Positions 44,013-52,498 of a stretch of DNA of 64,000 bases are shown here, piece by piece. Origin of the DNA: Flavobacterium sp. K5-23 (lineage in GTDB: Bacteria; Bacteroidota; Bacteroidia; Flavobacteriales; Flavobacteriaceae); NCBI RefSeq assembly GCF_023278045.1, contig NZ_CP056783.1, positions 124,001 through 188,000 on the forward strand, written 5' to 3'. The translations under genes were made by a program, and so were the position numbers. The number at the start of each line of letters is the position of its first letter. The stretch's first letter is position 1. The notes beneath the pieces are model-generated. The model was not told the DNA's origin. It made no database searches and saw only the letters and a program-made list of their open reading frames with translations.

Positions 44013-46799
44013 TTAAAAGAACATAAAGTGACCTCCTTTTGACGATTTTTCTTTACCTGCAAATTTTTCTAATTTATAAGTCAGCGAGAACATAAGGTAT
44101 CGTTTTAAAACAATATTCTCTTCGTCTTGGATAGCTGTTGGTGTTATTGTTCTTGTGGCGTTCTGATTTTGGTTTAGCAAATCATATACTTTTACTTTGG
44201 CAGTTATTTTTTTATTATAGAAACTATAGGCTAAACTAGTATTCCACAAATAGAAATCCTTTTTGAAACCATCCGCAATATTAGAGTTGAAGGTATATCC
44301 AAAATCATTTCCAAACACCCAATTTTTAGGCCAATAATTAGTGGTTTGAATATTGAATTTATGAGTTACATTGGATGTCGAGCTCAACAAGTAATTGGTG
44401 TACTTGGTATCATTAAAGCTCACATTATAAGTTGGATTGATAGTCAACAACTCCCCATATTCATAGGTGAAATTTGCTCTAGGGGTCAATCTCAATGTGT
44501 TTGCCTCAAACAAAACCCCATTTGTAAAACCTTTTGACAAACCAAAATTCGCACTCAAACCAAATCCAAATTTGAAATTATGGGCATCCTTTTTTATGGA
44601 TTTATTCCAATTAAAACCAAACCAAGAGGAATAGGTTCCTGATACGTTTTCATAAGTAGTTCTCCTTTTTCTATTTGCATCGAAAACCGTTGAGGAAACC
44701 ACCTGACTGTCAAAATAATCACCACCAAAATAGACACTGTATCCTGAACGACTGGCATAATCATAATCTCTAAAGCTAAAATATCCTCTATGACTTTTAT
44801 TAGGGTCTAAATCTACATTTCCTATATAGGTGTTTAACGGATTAGCAAGGTTCTCAACCGGCAAAATCTGGCTTGCTGTTGGAAAGTTAATATCATATCC
44901 ATAACTCATCCATAATGATTTTGACTTAGTGAATTTGTAACTTATTTGTCCTTCCGCATAAGGCAAAACATAATTTCTGCTGAGTACTGTTTTTGTATTA
45001 AGGTATAGAGATTCGTTATCGAATTGAGTAATCGAAATACCGGTATTCAGACTAATATTGTACTTTTTTTTATTCAGGCTAATTCCCGTTTTTGGTTTAA
45101 CGGTTATAATATTTGACTCAAAATAATTAGTTAAACTTGCATTCAAGTCTGAGTAAGATTGAGAACTTGAATTAAAATCGTGAGTATCCCTATCTTCAGT
45201 CGTTTTTTGCCAAGAATAATCGGCACCTATTTTAATTTTCAAGGAATCAGTTATAGGCTCCGCATATTCAATTTCAGAAGTATATTTATCATTGAAATTT
45301 TTGTTAACTCTAATTTGATCACGGATAACATCGGGATCGGAACCCTGGTAAAAAAAGGTATTCGTTTTATTCAACGAGTTCAGGTTCTCCTTAGCGTTTA
45401 CATTCTCAAACGACAGACTCATATGCCTCCCTTTTTTATTAAAAGACTTATTGTATTCTATCAAATTGTTAAAATTAGCCTTGTCACTTTCGTCAAAAAC
45501 CAGGGACGTATTTTCGTTTAATAATTGGTTGCTCTCATCTTTGGAAAACTCGAAAGAATTGTTTCTGTATGTAGAATTAGATTTAATAAATTTCGGGGAA
45601 ATTACAATTGATGCGGTAGAGTCGATCTTATATTCAAATTGAAAATTAAAATTATGTCCATTATTCTCTTCATCCGATTCAGCACTTGATTCAGTTGTGA
45701 AATTTCCCGTTGGCAAGAAGACAGTCTGTTTTGATCTGTTTTTATTTTCAGAATTGGAATTGGTAAAAAAGTAACTACCACTTGGTTCAAATCCTTTAAA
45801 CCATTCATCCGAGTAATTCACACCTACCATATTCGAGCGAGTAATTCCTTTCCCTCCACCAAATCGCATACTCCCTATTCCAAAAGAACCGTTATCAGAA
45901 TAATAAAAAGAAGTATTTCGCCCTCCTTTCATATTATCAAATATTTCATCCATGGAGAAACCCGTCGAATTAATATTGTTAGAGGACGCTAAGACGCTTA
46001 TTTTTCTTTTGTTTTTAAAATAATTGACCAACGCACTGCTTTCATAGCGGTCAGCCGTTCCAAAACCACCCATGAATTTCCCAAAAAAACCTTTGTTTTT
46101 ATCTTCATCTATGGTCAGGTTAATACTGGCGTTATTAGAGCTTGCAGCTTGATTTGTCAACTCCTCTTTTTTGGTTTTCGTGTCGGTAATCTGAACTTTA
46201 TTGATAATGTCTGAAGGCAGATTTTGAAGAGCAATTTTTCCGTCTTTGTCAAAAAACGGTTTGCCGTTTACCAGAATTTGATTTACCTCTTTACCATTTA
46301 CAGTGATTTTCCCGTCGGTGCCAATTTCCACCCCAGGCAATTGCTTTAACAAGGTTTCGACATTAGCATCAGGACGAACCTTAAATGAGGAAGCGTTAAA
46401 TTCCAAGGTGTCTTTCTTTATTCGAATAGGCGGCACCTCGCTTTTAATTACTACTTCAACTAGGTTATTTGGATTTTCAGACAAGTGCAAAATACCAAAA
46501 TCTTTGCTTTCCAATAGGGACACAACTTCCTTCTTAAAGGTTTGATACCCCATATAAGATATTTTTAGAAAAAAAGGAGTAGTGATTTTTTTAGTGTCAA
46601 ATTTAAAAAAACCGTTTTTATCGGAAATCGTATAATCAATTACCGTGGAGTCTTTTACGGAAGAGAGATAAACGGTGGCTGACTCCAGTGGAATCTGAGT
46701 GTTCTCTTCCAGAATTTTACCTTTTATAGTAATATTGTTTTGAGCAAATGAAGAAAAACATAATGAGAAAAAGAAAAGAAAGAAAAAGACTTTTGACAT
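44013..46799 (-). CDS. Outer-membrane beta-barrel (TonB-receptor-like) protein
   Basis: The 928-aa protein has a signal peptide (residues 1-19), a carboxypeptidase-regulatory-like beta-sandwich (about 22-115; ITIKGKILEENTQIPLESA), a plug-like segment (about 125-205; FKVRPDANVETLLKQLPGVE, VNQILVNGKPFF) and a long C-terminal barrel of the OMP_b-brl_3 type. No SusD partner is adjacent, so the substrate is unknown. Uptake or surface assembly is possible. It is transcribed leftwards, just after what was the original end of der. Confidence 0.93.
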   Translation of the reverse strand: MSKVFFFLFFFSLCFSSFAQNNITIKGKILEENTQIPLESATVYLSSVKDSTVIDYTISDKNGFFKFDTKKITTPFFLKISYMGYQTFKKEVVSLLESKDFGILHLSENPNNLVEVVIKSEVPPIRIKKDTLEFNASSFKVRPDANVETLLKQLPGVEIGTDGKITVNGKEVNQILVNGKPFFDKDGKIALQNLPSDIINKVQITDTKTKKEELTNQAASSNNASINLTIDEDKNKGFFGKFMGGFGTADRYESSALVNYFKNKRKISVLASSNNINSTGFSMDEIFDNMKGGRNTSFYYSDNGSFGIGSMRFGGGKGITRSNMVGVNYSDEWFKGFEPSGSYFFTNSNSENKNRSKQTVFLPTGNFTTESSAESDEENNGHNFNFQFEYKIDSTASIVISPKFIKSNSTYRNNSFEFSKDESNQLLNENTSLVFDESDKANFNNLIEYNKSFNKKGRHMSLSFENVNAKENLNSLNKTNTFFYQGSDPDVIRDQIRVNKNFNDKYTSEIEYAEPITDSLKIKIGADYSWQKTTEDRDTHDFNSSSQSYSDLNASLTNYFESNIITVKPKTGISLNKKKYNISLNTGISITQFDNESLYLNTKTVLSRNYVLPYAEGQISYKFTKSKSLWMSYGYDINFPTASQILPVENLANPLNTYIGNVDLDPNKSHRGYFSFRDYDYASRSGYSVYFGGDYFDSQVVSSTVFDANRKRRTTYENVSGTYSSWFGFNWNKSIKKDAHNFKFGFGLSANFGLSKGFTNGVLFEANTLRLTPRANFTYEYGELLTINPTYNVSFNDTKYTNYLLSSTSNVTHKFNIQTTNYWPKNWVFGNDFGYTFNSNIADGFKKDFYLWNTSLAYSFYNKKITAKVKVYDLLNQNQNATRTITPTAIQDEENIVLKRYLMFSLTYKLEKFAGKEKSSKGGHFMFF

Positions 46800-46802
46800 A
46801 AA

Positions 46803-46842
46803 TAAAAAATTCGCTGTTAGTGATTGAAACCAACAGCGAATT
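46803..46842 (-). terminator. Displaced original terminator of der
   Basis: On the minus strand ATTCGCTGTT and AACAGCGAAT form a hairpin with a 13-base loop, followed by T-rich sequence. It lies just beyond the der-like att repeat at 46893, so before the island inserted it would have ended der transcription. Confidence 0.75.
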
Positions 46843-46892
46843 AAGGCATTTATTATGTAAATACGTAATTTCTTACGAATTTTTTAACATTT

Positions 46893-46915
46893 TTATTTCT
46901 CTCTGATATAAATAT
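46893..46915 (-). other. att site (far end of island), duplicate of der 3' end
   Basis: Positions 46893-46915 match 54794-54816 at 22 of 23 bases, with 16 consecutive identical bases (TCTCTGATATAAATAT). Read on the minus strand it still encodes the last residues of Der (IYIREK, stop); the single difference is a synonymous GAA/GAG change. This is the footprint of site-specific integration into the 3' end of der. Confidence 0.92.
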
Positions 46916-46946
46916 TACTATCTAATTTACAATTGATTACAACTTT

Positions 46947-46968
46947 AAGGTACAAATGAGGTACAAAT
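46947..46968 (+). repeat. 11-bp integrase arm-type repeats, distal end (2 copies)
   Basis: AAGGTACAAAT and GAGGTACAAAT stand in direct tandem 31 bases inside the distal att site. The same 11-mer occurs three times at the other end (54641-54673) in the same orientation, as expected for integrase arm sites. Confidence 0.8.
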
Positions 46969-47027
46969 ATTTACAAGATTTTTCTTTTTAGAATGAATAC
47001 CTCTTACCTGTGGTTGGCTATTTTAAC

Positions 47028-47058
47028 AAAAAAAAGAGCAACTTCAACAGTTACTCTT
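47028..47058 (-). terminator. Terminator at the distal end of the island
   Basis: On the minus strand GAGTAACT-gttga-AGTTGCTC (one mismatch) is followed by eight T. It ends the leftward transcript of the island. Confidence 0.8.
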
Positions 47059-47086
47059 TGTGTTATAAAACTAGTTTAATTATATT

Positions 47087-47650
47087 TTACCAATCACTTT
47101 TTTTACTTGGTATAGTATCACTTTTCAAAAAATCCTTTAATGATGTATTTAATGAATTAAATTCCGTTTCTATTGATGTTGGATATAATTTAAAAAGGCT
47201 TCTTAAATCGCCATTTTCTTTATAATAGACACTTGTATTTGCTAATCCTACTTCACTCCAACCGCTTATAACGGTGTATTTTGACGGTGGTGTATATTGT
47301 TCAAGTTTTGTTAAATCAAATTTATATTTTCCCTCTTTTAATGATATTTCAATTTGGTATCTAACATCATTACAAGTTAGCATACCTAAAGCTTTCATAC
47401 ATATCATATTAGACTTAGAACCTTCAATTCTTATGTAATCATTTTCAATTTGTGCTTTGATTACTTCTTTTGGGTTCTTGTAAGTTATCGAAACCCAATC
47501 CAAAGTTTTTTTGTATAATTCTTGTGCTGTTTTACCTTCAACAATTCCGACAACATAATCCGTAAATCCTTCTTTGGCAAACTTGAATTCTGTTTCCTGT
47601 GCATTCATAATACCTGAAGCAAAGAATAGTAATAGTAATATTTTTTTCAT
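47087..47650 (-). CDS. DUF4468-domain secreted protein (island cargo)
   Basis: About 187 aa from ATG 47650; an upstream in-frame codon at 47683 would precede the signal peptide (MKKILLLLFFASGIMNAQ). The mature domain (TAQELYKKTLDWVSITYKNP, YIRIEGSKSNMI, YQIEISLKEGKYKFDLTKLE) matches DUF4468, a TBP-like fold found in Bacteroidota. It is probably periplasmic. It is the last gene of the island and may be cargo. Confidence 0.85.
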   Translation of the reverse strand: MKKILLLLFFASGIMNAQETEFKFAKEGFTDYVVGIVEGKTAQELYKKTLDWVSITYKNPKEVIKAQIENDYIRIEGSKSNMICMKALGMLTCNDVRYQIEISLKEGKYKFDLTKLEQYTPPSKYTVISGWSEVGLANTSVYYKENGDLRSLFKLYPTSIETEFNSLNTSLKDFLKSDTIPSKKSDW

Positions 47651-47795
47651 ATTTTTTATAATTTGGATTATTAATGCTATCAATAACTTGAATTAAATCA
47701 TTTTCACAATACCCGCTTTTAGTGATATTTCATAATAAAACCGCTCATCTCTGAAAGGTTATAAAAAAAATAGTCTTGATATTTGAAAATGAAGT

Positions 47796-48359
47796 TTACC
47801 AGTTAGATACGTAATTATCTTCTTTATCAGTAAAGTTCCCCATAATGAGTCTAACTAAATCAACTACAACACCTATTCCTAATCCTCCCAATGTGAACAT
47901 GTATAATAGCCCTGTTTTCCATTTACCAACATAAAATCTATGCAAACCAAGCCATCCGAAAAAAATAGCAATTAATAAAGTTATTGTTAACCCTTTTTCA
48001 GAACCTCCCTTGACAACAATTTCTTTTCCTTGTAGAAATTTAGAAACGTTACTTAATAATAGTTCAACATTCTGTTCATTCTTTTTTGTTAATGCACCGC
48101 CTGCCAAAACTCCTGTTTTTGATTTGGACACTATAGAAATTTCAGTTTTATTTTCATCTTTTTCATTTAACTGAATTGGAATAGATTCCCCCCAAGAAGT
48201 TGCAGAAGCTGAAGTAGTGAGATTAATTCTTCCCAACATTCCATCTGAATCTTTTATCTTAAAACCCTTCATTTTTTCTGCTACGGATAAAATAGCTTTG
48301 AAAATTTCTGCCTTTGAGAATGGCAATGTTGCAGTAGTTGAGTCTGAACTTCCTAACAT
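47796..48359 (-). CDS. TM2-domain protein (island cargo)
   Basis: The 187-aa protein has a soluble N-terminal domain (about residues 8-115; PFSKAEIFKAILSVAEKMKG) of unclear family, then a TM2 domain with two helices and the signature FFGWLGLHRFYVGKWKTG and GGLGIGVVVDLVRL. TM2 proteins are common in small mobile elements and phages of Bacteroidota. A role in membrane sensing or superinfection exclusion is speculation. Confidence 0.88.
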   Translation of the reverse strand: MLGSSDSTTATLPFSKAEIFKAILSVAEKMKGFKIKDSDGMLGRINLTTSASATSWGESIPIQLNEKDENKTEISIVSKSKTGVLAGGALTKKNEQNVELLLSNVSKFLQGKEIVVKGGSEKGLTITLLIAIFFGWLGLHRFYVGKWKTGLLYMFTLGGLGIGVVVDLVRLIMGNFTDKEDNYVSNW

Positions 48360-48459
48360 AATTTATTGATTTAAATTAATTGCCTACTCTATTAAGTTTT
48401 CGGCTTACCTCATTTTTAAAAAGTAATAATGCTCAAATGTAATCTGTTAAAAATCATTT

Positions 48460-48485
48460 ACTTTACGGTTTCCCGTAAACGAGTA
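48460..48485. repeat. TTTACGG/CCGTAAA hairpin
   Basis: TTTACGGTTTCCCGTAAA is a 7-bp stem with a 4-base loop. The same hairpin occurs in the R1 repeats at about 853 and 30095. Here it follows the 48494 gene and might act as its terminator, though the downstream T-run is weak. Confidence 0.6.
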
Positions 48486-48493
48486 AATTTATT

Positions 48494-49054
48494 TTACATC
48501 ATTAGCAATCTTTCAAACGTTCCTGACGGGAAACTCTCGGCTAATTTTATTTTATCCAAAATCTTTTTATATCGTTTCGTTTCTTTTCCGTTGTAGTGGG
48601 TTTTAAAATGCTTCTTATAAATCTGTGCATAAACCTCATCTTTTATAAATACCTTATCGAATATTGAAACTAAGAAACGGCTCTTTTTGGACTCTAATTG
48701 CTTTTCATAATACAAGTATCGGTACGCTTCTCGATGCAAAAAGTATTTAGAATTATGATACAATTTTCTGCAATGCTTTCCAGTATTCGGACAAACAAAA
48801 TATAAAATTTCTCCTTTGCCTAAATTCGACGGTATAGAAACAATACGAACATTATAGTTAATACTTTCCCCGCTTTGTTTGTAGTCAAGTGTTATAAATT
48901 TTTCGTGTTCCAAAATAGTTGATTTTATACCTATCCTTGAAAGTACTTCTCCCGAACTACTCCAACTTATTATACCCGATTTTATACCGTAATTCAAATA
49001 ACCCCATTCTTTGAGTTTGGTAATGCTTACCGTGTTACAACTTTCTATACTCAT
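48494..49054 (-). CDS. Unknown island protein with Cys-rich centre
   Basis: Unrecognised, 186 aa, cytoplasmic. The N-terminus could hold a small DNA-binding fold (ITKLKEWGYLNYGIKSG). The centre has ILYFVCPNTGKHCRKLYH with two cysteines 8 apart, followed by the helical FLHREAYRYLYYEKQ. A single zinc half-site is possible. It lies between the cargo genes and the iteron interval, so a role in replication or regulation of the element is plausible but not shown. Confidence 0.65.
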   Translation of the reverse strand: MSIESCNTVSITKLKEWGYLNYGIKSGIISWSSSGEVLSRIGIKSTILEHEKFITLDYKQSGESINYNVRIVSIPSNLGKGEILYFVCPNTGKHCRKLYHNSKYFLHREAYRYLYYEKQLESKKSRFLVSIFDKVFIKDEVYAQIYKKHFKTHYNGKETKRYKKILDKIKLAESFPSGTFERLLMM

Positions 49055-49103
49055 TTTGCTTTGATTTATAACCTAAATTATTAGGGAACGTTTATACTCT
49101 ATC

Positions 49104-49346
49104 TGTAACGTGTTACGCTTGTGTTACACTTATTGTTACAGATAACTATTTGATTTTCAAACAAGTTACGGTTGTTACGGTTAAATTCAACTCATAATAC
49201 AATATGAAATAAGTAACATTCTTTTTTATACTTACTTTTTAAAATCTGTCAGTACATTACTTTTAACCGTAACAACCGTAATATTCTAATAATGGCGTGG
49301 GTTTGAACCGTAACGGCAACCGTAACGCATTTGTAACAACCGTAAC
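49104..49346. other. Iteron array, candidate replication origin of the island
   Basis: The gene-free interval 49055-49349 is packed with AACCGTAAC. The forward 9-mer is perfect at 49265, 49306, 49318 and 49338, with AACCGTAAT at 49274. The reverse form GTTACGGTT is at 49165 and 49174. TTTAACCGTAACAACCGTAA (49262-49281) is an exact inverted copy of 49166-49185. Looser GTAAC/GTTAC elements extend back to about 49105. The AT-rich stretch between the inverted arms could be the melting region. It adjoins the helicase gene. Confidence 0.7.
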
Positions 49347-49349
49347 TAA

Positions 49350-51725
49350 TTAGTGTTTTTTAATCCAATACTTTGTCCTTTTGCAATACTCAAAACCAAA
49401 TTCCCTTTTTTCGGAATTAAATTTACCTATCCACGCATCAATAAAACGTTTTGCGTTCGTATGTGTAAACATTTTTTTAAATCTAAAAGGATTCTCTTTG
49501 TCATCGTAGATTCTTAAAAAGTCCGTTACATTGAAACTGTCAATCGGAATTAAATATTTAATAATCCGTTCAAATTCAGTAAAAATCACATCGTTATTAA
49601 AATACGCTTTGAAATTATCGCCCGCCTTATTGTACTCGGTTTTTATGATTCCCTTTTGTAAATACAACTCAACACATCGAAAAACAAAAGAGTAAAAACG
49701 ATTCCATTCGTCGGCGTTCCAATCTTGAAAAAAGGCGCACTTAAATTCATCTTTCGGGGTGTTACTTGTATTATAGTAGTTCGTAAACTTGTATTCAATA
49801 AACCGCCCATTTGTCGAGGCGTTCCTCTCATCATAAGGAACAACCCAATTTGAAGTAATAGCGAATTTTGGCGCATCTCTAAACTTTATAGATTCAGCTT
49901 TTGACCCTTTTCTTTGACAAGATATATCGCCTAAAATATTTGTGTATAAATCATCATATTTAAAACCTGCTGGCACGTCGTCAATAATATAAACATTATG
50001 CTTTTTTTCAAGGTCTGCAAAAACAAAAGTATAACCGCTATCAAATTCTTTGCCCCCCTTAATAATTGACTCCTGTACTTCCTGTACTGCTTTTGAAATT
50101 AAAGTTTTCCCCCGCCGTCCGTTTCGGGTTTCGTCGTCTGCATCCATATCCGTAAGGACAATACAAGGGTTTTTTGTACTATCCTTATAGTTGTGGCACA
50201 AATAACCAAACATAGTCTTAAAACTCTCGACAATGTTCTTAGTGTCTTGGGTATTGGCTTCTTTTCGTCCTATCGAGGCTCTAATTAAAAACTGCTCAAA
50301 CATCCCAACCTCATCGGTATAATCAAACTCTCGGCTTTGTATTTCGTGAGGTGCAAAAAATCCGTTTACATCGGCGTACTCTTTTCGTTTAAATATTCCT
50401 TTGTCATCCATATCGTAATAGTAGAAACCATTTTTAAAAGGCAGTCCGAAAGTATTTTTATCGTCTGAATAGTATTTTAACTCTACTGAGGGAATTAATA
50501 AAAAACTGTTTTTTATTGTACTAAAATTTTCCCGTGCTATTGTGTCGGCTACTGCATCAAATGAACTTCCCAACTCATTTATATTACTTTTCAAAAAAGA
50601 AACCGTGTCAGTATTATGATTGAAAAAATCAACAACGTTATTAGTATCTCTTAATAAAAATATTTTGTCGTCAGGTGTCGAAATTCTTATGAATTTTTCT
50701 TGAATAAAAAAATCGGCGTACATCGTTGGCGAAGTATAAACTTTGTCATTTTCGTCAATTGTATAAAAGTTTGCTATTTCATTTTCAATCGCTGGCTTTA
50801 TACATTCCTTAATAGAGAACTCGACCCAATCAAAAACAAAAAAATTACAATCAGTTTCGGCAAGAACAAAAACGCTGTCGTGTAGTCGCACGTAATCAAC
50901 TAAATCATTTTCGCTTACAAATCTGTGGATGTATTCCTTTTCGTACCTTGAGAAGTCTAAAAACGCACCTCCTTTGGTGTTGAACCTCTCAAGGGTACAA
51001 ACTTTGTCCGCATCTTTGCCGTAAACCTTTGATAACTCTTTTAAAATTTCGTTTCGATCTGTTCCATTATTAGTAACATTTGAATTAAGCAAATAAGCAA
51101 AAGTTTTTTTGTCGAGAATATCATAAACGATTTGTCTATATTCTGCTTTTAATTCAATATCAATAAACGTGGGGAACGCTCTTTTAATGTCGTACTCTTT
51201 TACTTTAAAAGGCAATTCCCCACGCAATACAGACGGTATATTTGTTAAGGGGTTGTATTCTCTATGCACAACGGTTTGAACTCCAAATCCCTCGTCTAAA
51301 TCGCTTGTGTATTCCCCGCTAAACTTCAATGCCATAAACAAAACATATCTTTTGTATACTTTTAAACTAAACGGGCTGAATGTTTCGCCTTTTGCTTTTG
51401 CTTCATCTACTTTTTTATAATACTCGCTTAACTTGTTGAGGTTGTTTTTAAAGTATTTAGCATCGAGTTTTATACCCGTATTAATGTAACACGAAACAAA
51501 TTTTACATAGTCGTTATTCCTTAACGGCTCACTTCTTAAAAAAGAAACAACCGACAAAAAAACTTCATCCCTTTTGGTGTGATAATGCTCTCTTTTACAC
51601 GCATCATAAAAAGTGAATGATTCTTTACGGCATTTGCTTTCCGTTTGGATTCTCTTTGTAAATTCCTCTATCCAGTCGCTCATTACGTCGACGTTTTGTT
51701 TGTCTTGTAATAATTTATAACTCAT
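49350..51725 (-). CDS. Replication protein: SF3-type helicase with polymerase-like N-terminal half
   Basis: About 791 aa from ATG 51725; a TTG at 51788 would overlap the upstream gene by 74 bases. Numbering below is from that TTG. The C-terminal half is an SF3/AAA+ helicase: Walker A GRRGKT (557-562), Walker B YIIDD (600-604), sensor ITSN (644-647) and an arginine finger in GRF (662). The N-terminal half has YDIKRAFPTF (Asp200) and VRLHDSVFV (Asp304), resembling motifs A and C of a polymerase palm. It should initiate and unwind replication of the excised element. DUF5906-type primase-helicases are the nearest family I know. Confidence 0.8.
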   Translation of the reverse strand: MSYKLLQDKQNVDVMSDWIEEFTKRIQTESKCRKESFTFYDACKREHYHTKRDEVFLSVVSFLRSEPLRNNDYVKFVSCYINTGIKLDAKYFKNNLNKLSEYYKKVDEAKAKGETFSPFSLKVYKRYVLFMALKFSGEYTSDLDEGFGVQTVVHREYNPLTNIPSVLRGELPFKVKEYDIKRAFPTFIDIELKAEYRQIVYDILDKKTFAYLLNSNVTNNGTDRNEILKELSKVYGKDADKVCTLERFNTKGGAFLDFSRYEKEYIHRFVSENDLVDYVRLHDSVFVLAETDCNFFVFDWVEFSIKECIKPAIENEIANFYTIDENDKVYTSPTMYADFFIQEKFIRISTPDDKIFLLRDTNNVVDFFNHNTDTVSFLKSNINELGSSFDAVADTIARENFSTIKNSFLLIPSVELKYYSDDKNTFGLPFKNGFYYYDMDDKGIFKRKEYADVNGFFAPHEIQSREFDYTDEVGMFEQFLIRASIGRKEANTQDTKNIVESFKTMFGYLCHNYKDSTKNPCIVLTDMDADDETRNGRRGKTLISKAVQEVQESIIKGGKEFDSGYTFVFADLEKKHNVYIIDDVPAGFKYDDLYTNILGDISCQRKGSKAESIKFRDAPKFAITSNWVVPYDERNASTNGRFIEYKFTNYYNTSNTPKDEFKCAFFQDWNADEWNRFYSFVFRCVELYLQKGIIKTEYNKAGDNFKAYFNNDVIFTEFERIIKYLIPIDSFNVTDFLRIYDDKENPFRFKKMFTHTNAKRFIDAWIGKFNSEKREFGFEYCKRTKYWIKKH

Positions 51726-52029
51726 CGAATAAAGATAATTGGTTTGATTTCGGGAATAACTCGGGGTTTGTGGTGTATGCTCCTGCAAGGCTTCCCGTTG
51801 CTCGGCATTTTCTGTCGTGTAAAAAAGAGATTCTATTCTCTTTTAAGAATGTAGCGACGTAACGGCAAATATACGCCCTGTCAATATTCGTATCGAGTTC
51901 GACTTCTTTCATAGTTTTAGGCTCATCAAAAAACGCTTTAAAAACTATTGGCACTTGGTTTTTTACGCTTTGATATTCACTATATTTGTTGTGATTTACG
52001 GAGCGGTGGTTAGTGTTGGTACTTTCCAT
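51715..52029 (-). CDS. Small wHTH-like protein with C-terminal clamp-binding motif
   Basis: The 104-aa protein has a probable winged helix-turn-helix (TMKEVELDTNIDRAYICRYVATFLKE, about residues 38-63). It ends in NQLSLFDEL, which contains an exact QLSLF match to the bacterial sliding-clamp-binding consensus. It overlaps the replication gene start by 11 bases and sits four bases after the excisionase-like gene. A role in linking element replication to the host clamp is inferred. Confidence 0.75.
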   Translation of the reverse strand: MESTNTNHRSVNHNKYSEYQSVKNQVPIVFKAFFDEPKTMKEVELDTNIDRAYICRYVATFLKENRISFLHDRKCRATGSLAGAYTTNPELFPKSNQLSLFDEL

Positions 52030-52032
52030 CGC

Positions 52033-52380
52033 TTATTTTTTTTTAAGATATTGTTCCGCTTTCAAAGAAGATTCTGCAACTGTCATTTTTTTACCTTGCA
52101 TCAACCAATTATCAATTTCTGATTTTAGAAACCGTAATTTTTTCCCTCCTTTATGTACGGGAATAATACCAAGGTTAACCCATCCATAAACGGTATGCTT
52201 ACTCGGTTTGTCTGGGTGGTAAATACAAAGTTCATTTAAATCAAACCAACAATCAGTTTTAGTTGGTTGTTCGTTACTCTTTTCAAGTAATAGCCTTTTT
52301 ATTTCGCTTACTTCATTGGTAAGAATTGCAAAGGCTTTCGGTAATGTTTCAAGGGTTAAACCTTGTGTTAAATTTTCCAT
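52033..52380 (-). CDS. Excisionase-like helix-turn-helix protein
   Basis: The 115-aa protein has an N-terminal coiled-coil-like stretch (LPKAFAILTNEVSEIKRLLLEK) and a Hth_17/MerR-type domain: WFDLNELCIYHPDKPSKHTVYGWV and HKGGKKLRFLKSEIDNWLMQ. Such proteins in Bacteroidota mobile elements assist excision or regulate the replication genes, and its place between the integrase side and the replication genes fits. The next genes follow in the same direction with 3-4 base spacing. Confidence 0.88.
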   Translation of the reverse strand: MENLTQGLTLETLPKAFAILTNEVSEIKRLLLEKSNEQPTKTDCWFDLNELCIYHPDKPSKHTVYGWVNLGIIPVHKGGKKLRFLKSEIDNWLMQGKKMTVAESSLKAEQYLKKK

Positions 52381-52498
52381 TTTTACAACAGTTTTAAATT
52401 ATTTTCTGATGTAAAATTATGGTGTTTTATTAGCTTAACTCATTGATATTCAGTTGTATTAACTTGTATAAAAGTAAATACAAGTTTGTACAAGTGGT

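Noticed and set aside
49055..49349. Possible CRISPR-like array because of repeated CCGTAAC units
   Set aside because: The units are 9 bases in both orientations with irregular 0-30 base spacing. There are no 20-40 base repeats with unique spacers and no cas genes, so iterons explain it better.
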